A stretch of DNA of 5,291 nucleotides. Source: Alphaproteobacteria bacterium (GTDB taxonomy: Bacteria; Pseudomonadota; Alphaproteobacteria; RF32; CAG-239). The notes below the pieces were generated by a model, which was not told the DNA's origin, did not search any database, and saw only the letters and a program-made list of their open reading frames with translations. Positions 1 to 5,291 of the stretch are shown here, in pieces. The stretch covers positions 1-5,291 of the forward strand of contig JAFUXW010000069.1 in assembly GCA_017477035.1 (NCBI GenBank). The letters are read 5' to 3'. Within the stretch, counting starts at the first letter, position 1. Each line of letters starts with the position of its first letter. The translations under genes and the position numbers were made by a program.

Positions 1-24
1 AATAAACATATAACGAGGTCTGAA

Positions 25-414
25 ATGATTACCGATTTTATAAAATATGTATTTTTTACGTTACTGCTTAATCCGATGATATTGGTGGGTATTGCCATCG
101 GAGTTTATATTATGCGCCATTATAACTACAGCAATATCCATTACATTATAAACAATAAAGCACTCATATTTACCATACTTTCATCTTCTTTCTTGTATGC
201 CACATTGTTCACTCATGTTTATCATATAAACTCTACACGTATAAATTGGACAGCGACACTGGGGAAAATTTTTTTACATATATTTACTATTTTTATTTCG
301 GCAACTTGCACTTGCTGCGTCATATACACACTAAGCCACGTTACTTACGGAAAAATTGATGCTTATTTACGTAACAAGCGTCCGATAACAACAGTAGATC
401 AAAATACAGATTAA
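25..414 (+). CDS. Hypothetical small membrane protein, three predicted TM helices
   Basis: I do not recognise this 129-residue protein. Three hydrophobic segments can be seen, at about residues 7-30, 46-66 and 79-104. They are separated by loops with Arg/Lys/His (R31-H32 and K45 after the first; K109, R116, K118, R119 after the third). The positive-inside rule suggests an outside N-terminus and a cytoplasmic C-terminal tail. The third segment holds a cysteine cluster (C95, C97, C98). No signal-peptidase site, enzyme motif or known domain is evident. The start is an ATG with a GAGG Shine-Dalgarno at 15-18, six bases upstream. Only 24 bases precede it, so its promoter or an upstream operon partner must lie outside the window. 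It converges on der with only 6 bp between stop codons. The good RBS, clean reading frame and coherent hydrophobicity pattern argue that it is real; the function is unknown. Confidence 0.72.
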   Translation: MITDFIKYVFFTLLLNPMILVGIAIGVYIMRHYNYSNIHYIINNKALIFTILSSSFLYATLFTHVYHINSTRINWTATLGKIFLHIFTIFISATCTCCVIYTLSHVTYGKIDAYLRNKRPITTVDQNTD

Positions 415-420
415 ATTTTA

Positions 421-1806
421 TCAATCCTTATCTGCATAAGGATTATTAGCTTTACGCACTGTCACTCGCAAAGGAATTCCACCCATATTAAAAGTGGAGC
501 GCAAACTGTTTATCAAGTAACGCAAATAAGATTCCGGAAGTCCTTCCGGATTACTCGAAAAAATATAAAAAGAAGGAGGTCTGGTTTTGGCTTGGGTAAT
601 ATATTTTAACTTAATTCTGCGTTTATTTTTACCAAGCGGTGCCGGATTTTGCTCTTGAACATCTGCAAACCATTTATTGAGCGGAGCTGTCGGAATACGC
701 ATATTCCAACGATTATACACTTTTAAAAGCGCACTCATTAACTTGTCTAACCCTTCTTTTTTGAGAGCAGATATAGTAACTGTCGGAACTCCGGAAGCTT
801 GTGCCAATGAGGTTTCCAATTTATAATTCAGCTTTTCCAATGTTTCCTTGCGCTTGGCTATATCCCATTTATTGACGGCAATAACTAATGCTCTGCCCTC
901 ATCCAGAACATTACGTGCAATCGTCAAATCTTGCTTATCTAAAACTGCATCGGCATCTAACACCAATACTACCACTTGAGCCATATTAGCCGCGTATTTA
1001 GTGCTTTCAACCGACATTTTTTCTAATGAATTGATAACTTTTGACTGACGACGCAAACCGGCAGTATCAACTAAATTAAATTTTTGCCCGTTCCAATTCC
1101 ATTCAGTAGTAATAGCATCTCTGGTCATACCGGCTTCTGGTCCGGTAAGCATTCTTTCATCTCCTAATAGAGCATTAACCAAGGTTGACTTACCAACATT
1201 CGGACGCCCAACAAATGCTACTTGTATAGGTTTTGCACTCTTTTTGTGAACGAAATCTTCCGGAATTTGCCCGATAACAGCAACTTTGGTTTCATTCTGA
1301 TCTTTTTCTCTTTTGGCGTCATCAAGCTTCATTAATTGAACATAAAGTTCATCAAAACCTATGGTATGCTCGGCTGAAAAAGCTATCGGCTCTCCCAAGC
1401 CAAGTTTATATGCTTCCCCAATACTATTTTCTTGTTGTTTACCCTCACATTTATTAGCCAGTAAAATAACCGGTTTCTGCGTTTTGCGCACCAAATCGGC
1501 AAAAAGTTCATCGTATGGTTGCAAACCTGCTCTAGCATCAAACAAGAACAAACACACATCAGCATCATTAATTGCCATCTTTGTTTGTTTCCACATTCTA
1601 CTTTCCATATTATCTTCAGTGGAATATTCGTAACCTGCTGTATCAATCACTTCCAAATCTATGTCTTTGAATTTAGCCTTCGCCATTTTACGATCACGCG
1701 TAACCCCTGGTAAATCGTGCACTAAAGCCAATTTTTTACCTACTAAACGATTAAAAAGCGTTGATTTACCAACATTTGGACGTCCGATGATAGCAACTGA
1801 AATCAC
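421..1806 (-). CDS. der: Ribosome biogenesis GTPase Der (EngA)
   Basis: Der is a tandem-G-domain GTPase that binds the ribosome and is needed for maturation and stability of the 50S subunit; it acts in the cytoplasm. All 461 residues fit the family length. G domain 1 shows the P-loop GRPNVGKST (8-16), switch I Thr36 in GVTRDR, DTAG (55-58), G4 as NKCE (118-121) and G5 SAE (144-146). A charged linker (about 160-194) leads to G domain 2, with GRPNVGKST (200-208), GMTRD around T228, DTAGLRR (247-253), NKWD (312-315) and SALK (346-349). The C-terminal KH-like domain (about 370-455) ends in NNPYADKD. The NKxE in domain 1 departs from canonical NKxD, but I recall this as common in alphaproteobacterial Der. 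The start is GTG at 1806, six bases after AAGGGGAG, which overlaps the bamB-like stop codon; translational coupling is therefore likely. It is the last gene of the operon. Confidence 0.98.
   Translation of the reverse strand: MISVAIIGRPNVGKSTLFNRLVGKKLALVHDLPGVTRDRKMAKAKFKDIDLEVIDTAGYEYSTEDNMESRMWKQTKMAINDADVCLFLFDARAGLQPYDELFADLVRKTQKPVILLANKCEGKQQENSIGEAYKLGLGEPIAFSAEHTIGFDELYVQLMKLDDAKREKDQNETKVAVIGQIPEDFVHKKSAKPIQVAFVGRPNVGKSTLVNALLGDERMLTGPEAGMTRDAITTEWNWNGQKFNLVDTAGLRRQSKVINSLEKMSVESTKYAANMAQVVVLVLDADAVLDKQDLTIARNVLDEGRALVIAVNKWDIAKRKETLEKLNYKLETSLAQASGVPTVTISALKKEGLDKLMSALLKVYNRWNMRIPTAPLNKWFADVQEQNPAPLGKNKRRIKLKYITQAKTRPPSFYIFSSNPEGLPESYLRYLINSLRSTFNMGGIPLRVTVRKANNPYADKD
423..444. terminator. 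Perfect 9-bp stem-loop at the convergent junction, overlapping the end of der
   Basis: AATCCTTAT (423-431), loop CTGC (432-435), ATAAGGATT (436-444) is a perfect inverted repeat. It begins 9 bases past the stop of the rightward 129-residue gene and covers der codons 455-461 plus the first base of its stop. It could fold in transcripts of either strand and act as a shared 3'-end structure or terminator for both convergent genes. Against a canonical intrinsic terminator, the stem is AT-rich and neither side has a proper T-run (the minus strand continues GATAAAATTTAA, the plus strand ATTAGCTTT). The structure is certain in sequence; its function is inference. Confidence 0.4.
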
Positions 1807-1812
1807 CTCAAT

Positions 1813-1821
1813 CTCCCCTTA
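1813..1821 (-). promoter_or_regulatory. der ribosome binding site fused to the bamB-like stop codon
   Basis: On the minus strand the bamB-like stop and the der Shine-Dalgarno form one string, TAAGGGGAG, followed by a six-base spacer and the GTG start of der at 1806. The strong SD compensates for the non-ATG start. Terminating ribosomes would cover this site, which suggests coupled translation of the two genes (inference). It also fixes the der start at the GTG. Confidence 0.8.
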
Positions 1822-3135
1822 TTTATATACAAGCAGTTTTGCTTTAGCCGTAGTAAACACTATATACCCGTCAGCAACAACCGGTGCCGAATTTAAATCT
1901 TCGTCCAAATCAATCATATTAACTTTTTGGCCGTTTTTAGGATTATATACATTAATCCTACCATTTGAAAGCGCGAGTACCAATTGGTTATTCATTAAAA
2001 TAGGACTAAACGGCGTAACCTCATTCACTTTACCGCCAAGTTCAATCGATGTAGACCACAATATATCCCCGTTAGCCTTATTTATAGCTAATAAATCGTT
2101 ATCATTACTAACAACGAACAAAGTATTACCTGACAACAAAGGAGTATTAACACCGCCGATTTCTTTTTCCCAATTGCGATTACCACTTCTTATATCCAGT
2201 GCCGCCAAAACATCAGCATTACCTAAAATGTATGCAGTCTCGTCTTCAACTACCGGAGATGCCTTAATAGAGTGCAGAAACGTTGATGAATAAGCCTGAC
2301 GATTGGAAACCGCATTATCTTCCCAGAGAGGCGTTCCCAAAGATGCGTTAAATGCTTGAATTTCTCCACCTGAAAATCCGCTTATTATCACATCTAATTT
2401 CGGACAATAAGCCGCTGATGCTCCACCGACAACCGTAGTATTTTCCATTGCTATGTCATAGTCCCATAAAATTTCCCCAGTTTGAGCATCAAGCGCAAAA
2501 AAACGATTATCGGCGCTTTGTACCAAAACTTTGCCGGCAGCGATAACCGGAGCTATTCTTAAAGGTGTTTTCAGGCTATTTTCCCAAACCTTAGCTCCAT
2601 CTTTAGCTTTAACAGCCACCACAGAACCGAACCCGGTCGTAACATAAATAATTTTTCCATCAGTTGCCACCCCTGCTCCTTTAAGAGCAGTATCGGCAAT
2701 ATTTGAATTTTCAGATATAAGCTCCATGCGCCAAATATTTTCGCCATCTTTAATATTGTATGCGCTTAGCAATCCTTCCGCATCTAACGTATAAACGTAC
2801 CCCGCATTGATCAGCGGTTTCGCCAATAAAATTTCACGCTTGGAACGGCCTTTTCCAAAATTGGAAGTCCATTGTTTATTAAAATCGGTTCCGGTATTCA
2901 CGTGCGGTATGATATGTTGAGCATTATAATCATTTTGCCACCACCCGACATTTGTTTCCGGTTCAGCTATTTTCACCAATTGATCCCCATTGGAAACATC
3001 CGGTTTAATGCTTGAAGCTTGTTCCAATACCGATATTCTTTTTCCTTGAGGAATCTCCTTATCGGAAGAACATCCTCCTAAAATCAGTGCCAAAACGATA
3101 CACCAGATAGCCACAGAAAAATTGTGTTTCAACAT
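1819..3135 (-). CDS. bamB: BamB-like outer membrane assembly lipoprotein (PQQ-type beta-propeller)
   Basis: In characterised proteobacteria BamB is the lipoprotein scaffold of the BAM complex. It sits at the periplasmic face of the outer membrane, binds BamA and helps fold beta-barrel proteins. The 438-residue product has a lipoprotein signal peptide: basic start (MLKH), hydrophobic core (about 7-19) and lipobox LGGC with Cys22. It is followed by Ser-Ser, with no Asp at +2, consistent with outer-membrane sorting. From about residue 110 there are eight propeller strand units of the type 'xxVYxxxxxGxxxAxxxxxGxxxW', near 111-138, 159-188, 200-228, 248-274, 299-327, 336-365, 382-410 and 421-437. 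The glycine-Trp pairs are visible at G131/W135, G180/W184, G220/W224, G267/W271, G318/W322 and G356/W360. The PQQ-like repeats are structural; no enzymatic quinoprotein function is implied. The start is ATG at 3135, with AAGGGG five bases upstream. It lies between the yfgM-like gene and der, the classic bamB position. Confidence 0.9.
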   Translation of the reverse strand: MLKHNFSVAIWCIVLALILGGCSSDKEIPQGKRISVLEQASSIKPDVSNGDQLVKIAEPETNVGWWQNDYNAQHIIPHVNTGTDFNKQWTSNFGKGRSKREILLAKPLINAGYVYTLDAEGLLSAYNIKDGENIWRMELISENSNIADTALKGAGVATDGKIIYVTTGFGSVVAVKAKDGAKVWENSLKTPLRIAPVIAAGKVLVQSADNRFFALDAQTGEILWDYDIAMENTTVVGGASAAYCPKLDVIISGFSGGEIQAFNASLGTPLWEDNAVSNRQAYSSTFLHSIKASPVVEDETAYILGNADVLAALDIRSGNRNWEKEIGGVNTPLLSGNTLFVVSNDNDLLAINKANGDILWSTSIELGGKVNEVTPFSPILMNNQLVLALSNGRINVYNPKNGQKVNMIDLDEDLNSAPVVADGYIVFTTAKAKLLVYK

Positions 3136-3148
3136 ATTAACCCCTTTT

Positions 3149-3904
3149 TTACATATCGCTTATAGATGAAAGCATGTCCTGAACTTTTACCTTAAAACTA
3201 TCCGGTAAATCTTCAATTTTCAAAATATTTTCATAAATAGTGCGAGCTGTATCAATATCGCCGTTCTTAATTGCCGACATTGCCAACAAATCTTGTGCAA
3301 TCGGTGTCCAAGAAGTATTTTCGGCAACAAGAGGTTGTAACATTTTTTCAAAATCTGCTCTATTCATTGTATCTAACTTATAAGTGGCTAATTTTATCAG
3401 AGCGATATGTTGTACTTCGCTGTTCACTTGTTTATCTGCTGCCAAACTTTCCAACGCAGTCAGAGCTTCATCAATCTTATCCTGATTAAGTAGAACATTG
3501 GCAATCTGCAATCTCGCAAAATCACTGAAAATGCCCTGATTTTTCTGCGACACTTGTTGTAAAGCTGAAATAGTATTATCCGGATTTTCAGACTGAAATT
3601 GAGCTGCAGCCATATACTCTTCAGTATGACGTTGATTTTGAGCTATTTTCCAGTTTTTAATCTGATCAAATGAAATAGCAGCGGAAACAGCCAACACCAC
3701 AAAGGCAATAATCAACAACCCGTATCTGTTCCACAAAACTTTAAGATTATCATTTTTTACATCTTCATCAACTTCTTGAATAAACGCATCTGTCAAATCC
3801 GGATTCACATTTGACAAATCTTTTTTTCCGCGCATTCTAATTACTGATGCCTGTTTATTTTCATTTTTTTTAGGTTCTGGAGTCTTTTTAACTGTTTTAG
3901 CCAT
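3149..3904 (-). CDS. YfgM-like single-span membrane protein with periplasmic TPR-like domain
   Basis: This is a 251-residue bitopic inner-membrane protein. In E. coli, YfgM is an ancillary subunit near SecYEG and PpiD linked to periplasmic chaperone traffic; the same role here is inference from domain layout and position. A Lys-rich low-complexity tail (about 1-30) precedes an acidic-then-basic segment, DAFIQEVDEDV (39-49) and LKVLWNRYG (54-62), which I recall from alphaproteobacterial members of the TPR_21-like family. Next come one transmembrane helix (about 62-80) and a periplasmic helical region (about 85-251) with repeats of the form 'DFARLQIANVLL...IDEALTALESLA' (from 128) and 'DLLAMSAIKNGDIDTARTIYENIL' split over about 205-228. 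I chose the ATG at 3904 because AAAAGGG (3913-3919) is eight bases upstream. An in-frame GTG at 3913 would add three residues but overlaps that SD. It is the first gene of the operon with bamB-like and der; the stop is 13 bases before the bamB-like start. Confidence 0.88.
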   Translation of the reverse strand: MAKTVKKTPEPKKNENKQASVIRMRGKKDLSNVNPDLTDAFIQEVDEDVKNDNLKVLWNRYGLLIIAFVVLAVSAAISFDQIKNWKIAQNQRHTEEYMAAAQFQSENPDNTISALQQVSQKNQGIFSDFARLQIANVLLNQDKIDEALTALESLAADKQVNSEVQHIALIKLATYKLDTMNRADFEKMLQPLVAENTSWTPIAQDLLAMSAIKNGDIDTARTIYENILKIEDLPDSFKVKVQDMLSSISDM

Positions 3905-3912
3905 TTCATTCA

Positions 3913-3919
3913 CCCTTTT
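3913..3919 (-). promoter_or_regulatory. Shine-Dalgarno deciding the start of the yfgM-like gene
   Basis: The minus strand reads AAAAGGG, then TGAATGAA, then ATG at 3904. The eight-base spacing is good for the ATG. The alternative GTG (3913-3911) uses the last G of the purine run and would leave essentially no spacer. The ATG start, giving a protein beginning MAKTVKK, is therefore preferred. Confidence 0.6.
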
Positions 3920-3961
3920 AATAAATTAAATTTTTGTTTTAGTTATCTTTAGCAAAAAACA

Positions 3962-3974
3962 TTGCTTAAAGCAA
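3962..3974 (-). terminator. Weak candidate terminator between the 394-aa gene and the operon
   Basis: A perfect 13-base palindrome (TTGCTT-T-AAGCAA on the minus strand) lies 20 bases past the stop of the upstream gene. It is followed on the same strand by TG and six Ts (3955-3960) and preceded by a run of eight As (3978-3985). The sterically possible hairpin is only four base pairs with a five-base loop, perhaps extended by A-tract/T-tract pairing. It could be a leaky intrinsic terminator. It could equally be a protein-binding palindrome in the operon leader. The sequence alone does not decide. Confidence 0.3.
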
Positions 3975-3993
3975 ATCTTTTTTTTATTTCATT

Positions 3994-5178
3994 CTACTTA
4001 ACTATTTCTCTGATGAGACATCCTCTTATCCAACGCAAATCATCAATCGGCATATTTTTACCGAAAATCATACTTTTGTTATGCGATATTATTGATAAGT
4101 AATATCTGTCAGTTATCGGATTATGTCCTATATCAATAGATTCAATTTCATCTTTAGGCATAAATTCTATATCCATACGTAGAAATGTCAGATTATGCCC
4201 CAAAATAAGATCATGTTTATTGATAATCAAAACATCTTTGCAGAAAATACTTATCAATGAAAACATAATAACAAGCAATCCAATTCCCAAAGCTCCGATA
4301 AACCATCCAAAGCCGATATACTGCAACACCACTTGATAATTTATGCCAGCATATATCATCAACGATCCCAAAATCAAAATTCCCCAGAGCGAGAGTATCG
4401 TATAAACATCAAAAAACAGTCTTTTTTCTTTCAATATAACCCTATCTGATTTTTCCTTATATTTCAAAGAAGATGGGGCATTTTTTTCTTCATCGTACAC
4501 AGCATCCAATTGCCAACGTTTAGACATTATTTTCAATGTTTTATCCAACTCATTATGATTGCGTGAAACCAAACCATGGTCAGTCATAAATAATGCTGGC
4601 ATTCGTAACTTCTCGGAATAATACTCCCATATTTGGCGAATATTTTCTCCGCTTGTAGATATATATAAAGGAACTCTTTTATTTTTTTCTTTATGATATA
4701 GTTCTATGATATAGCGGTTTCGGTTTATCAAACCAAACTGATAATATTCAACTTTTAGCAACACCCCTAAATACTTATATAGAGTCTCTACTTCAACCTT
4801 TTCTTCACCGAACAGTGGTTTGTGCGTTATTCTTATATTTTCTCCATCAAAAAATATGGTTTTACAACGCAACAATGCCGAAACCGATAAAAATACAATA
4901 AGCAATCCGAACAGCAGAATAAAGCTGTCAAAAGAATATCTGAACCAAAAAACACTTTCCGAACTCAACTGCGGTGATGTTGCGAAATTGTAGCTTTCAT
5001 CACTGATGTCCATAAAATATGAAACCAATTCAAAAAGCCCAAGCATCACAAAAAGCAATCCGGAAAAAATACCGCAGATCGATATTTTAGAAGAAATTTT
5101 ATCGGTATATATCGCCGGTAACTTTTCAATATCAAACTTAAATTTATAACTGTAATGATCCGGAGCAACAAATTCCAT
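3994..5178 (-). CDS. Unknown four-helix membrane protein, internally duplicated (2TM + PH-like beta domain) x2
   Basis: I do not recognise a named family for this 394-residue protein. It reads as two copies of one unit. Unit 1 has helices at about 33-56 and 84-104 joined by an acidic loop, then a beta-rich soluble part (about 105-196). Unit 2 has helices at about 256-278 and 285-312, then a beta-rich part (about 313-392). The halves match at the helix exit (LLRCKTIFFDGENIRITHKP against SIFCKDVLIINKHDLILGHN). They match again before the end: NRYIIEL, then a basic turn, then IRQIWEYYSEKLR, against DRYYLSI, then LRWIRGCLIREI. Strands followed by a C-terminal helix after a two-helix anchor recall bacterial PH-like (bPH) membrane proteins; this is inference. 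Acidic loops outside and basic flanks inside put the soluble parts in the cytoplasm. A charged linker (about 197-252) joins the units. ATG at 5178 has GAGGAG six bases upstream. It lies 89 bases before the yfgM-like start on the same strand. Confidence 0.85.
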   Translation of the reverse strand: MEFVAPDHYSYKFKFDIEKLPAIYTDKISSKISICGIFSGLLFVMLGLFELVSYFMDISDESYNFATSPQLSSESVFWFRYSFDSFILLFGLLIVFLSVSALLRCKTIFFDGENIRITHKPLFGEEKVEVETLYKYLGVLLKVEYYQFGLINRNRYIIELYHKEKNKRVPLYISTSGENIRQIWEYYSEKLRMPALFMTDHGLVSRNHNELDKTLKIMSKRWQLDAVYDEEKNAPSSLKYKEKSDRVILKEKRLFFDVYTILSLWGILILGSLMIYAGINYQVVLQYIGFGWFIGALGIGLLVIMFSLISIFCKDVLIINKHDLILGHNLTFLRMDIEFMPKDEIESIDIGHNPITDRYYLSIISHNKSMIFGKNMPIDDLRWIRGCLIREIVK

Positions 5179-5209
5179 TTTACTCTCCTCTAACTAAATG
5201 AACAGATGT

Positions 5210-5240
5210 ATTTTACACTTATAAAAAAATTTTTCCACTA
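5210..5240 (-). promoter_or_regulatory. Candidate promoter of the 394-aa membrane protein gene
   Basis: The 113 bases upstream of the gene (5179-5291) contain no ORF and are extremely AT-rich. On the minus strand the best sigma70-like pair I see is TGGAAA (5237-5232), a 16-base spacer, then TAAAAT (5215-5210). An overlapping TATAAG (5223-5218) is an alternative -10. The spacer includes an A/T tract (5223-5234) that would be intrinsically bent. In such AT-rich DNA many hexamers match by chance, so the exact site is weakly supported, although a promoter somewhere in this gap is likely. Confidence 0.25.
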
Positions 5241-5291
5241 ATTTTTTAAATAATGTTTGTTTTTATTCTATTTAAGTATAGTATAAGGTAA

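Noticed and set aside
1..24. 3' end of an upstream gene (stop codons at 11-13 or 21-23)
   Set aside because: Twenty-four bases are too few to identify a reading frame.
1383..1646. 87-codon minus-strand frame within der
   Set aside because: It is an alternate frame of der itself. The der frame carries all GTPase motifs without interruption, so this is not a frameshift remnant.
1361..1713. Short plus-strand open frames (1361-1633, 1519-1713) inside der
   Set aside because: They are antisense shadows of der G domain 1, with no independent coding signal.
1661..2293. 210-codon open frame on the plus strand across the der/bamB-like junction
   Set aside because: It is antisense to two strongly conserved genes. 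Its residues mirror the Der P-loop region and propeller repeats, and it lacks a convincing RBS and any recognisable domain.
1819..3135. PQQ-dependent dehydrogenase or other quinoprotein enzyme
   Set aside because: The PQQ-type repeats are only structural here. The lipobox, the eight-unit propeller of about 440 residues and the position next to der fit BamB, and there is no long catalytic dehydrogenase domain.
3271..3489. 72-codon plus-strand frame inside the yfgM-like gene
   Set aside because: It is antisense to the TPR-like region, with no RBS and a composition typical of a shadow frame.
3911..3913. GTG start giving a 254-residue YfgM-like protein
   Set aside because: It overlaps the AAAAGGG purine run, leaving no usable spacer, whereas the ATG nine bases downstream has ideal spacing. 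It is not impossible, just less likely.

Overview
The window looks like part of the chromosome of an AT-rich bacterium (GC in the mid-to-high 30s by eye). It is most likely an alphaproteobacterium, perhaps a host-associated or uncultured lineage. Three things point that way: the gene order [YfgM-like anchored TPR protein]-[BamB-like propeller lipoprotein]-[Der GTPase]; the alphaproteobacterial-style acidic motif before the membrane anchor of the YfgM-like protein; and the NKxE form of the first G4 motif in Der. The taxonomic call is an inference from remembered family features, not from a database search.

Layout, left to right: (1) 25-414, plus strand: an unrecognised small protein with three predicted membrane segments. 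(2) 421-3904, minus strand: a tight three-gene operon, read right to left as yfgM-like (3904-3149), bamB-like (3135-1819) and der (1806-421). The gaps are 13 and 12 bases, and each downstream ribosome binding site lies in the gap directly after, or fused to, the previous stop codon. (3) 3994-5178, minus strand: an unrecognised 394-residue membrane protein that appears to be an internal duplication of [two membrane helices + cytoplasmic beta-rich, possibly PH-like domain]. It lies 89 bases upstream of the yfgM-like start and may be a separate transcription unit. (4) 5179-5291: a very AT-rich intergenic stretch that probably holds the promoter of the 394-residue gene.

The operon genes fit one theme of membrane/envelope biogenesis and ribosome maturation. 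The YfgM-like protein is expected at the inner membrane with a periplasmic helical domain near the Sec translocon and periplasmic chaperones. The BamB-like lipoprotein is expected at the inner face of the outer membrane in the BAM complex. Der is the two-domain GTPase needed for 50S subunit maturation. The same trio follows hisS in gammaproteobacteria; here the upstream neighbour is the unknown membrane protein instead.

Most of the window is ordinary conserved housekeeping. I see no CRISPR array, insertion sequence, tRNA, rRNA, phage gene or obvious defence system. The most interesting items are the duplicated two-helix/beta-domain protein, a perfect 9-bp stem-loop sitting on the last codons of der at a 6-bp convergent gene junction, and the uncharacterised three-helix protein at the left edge.
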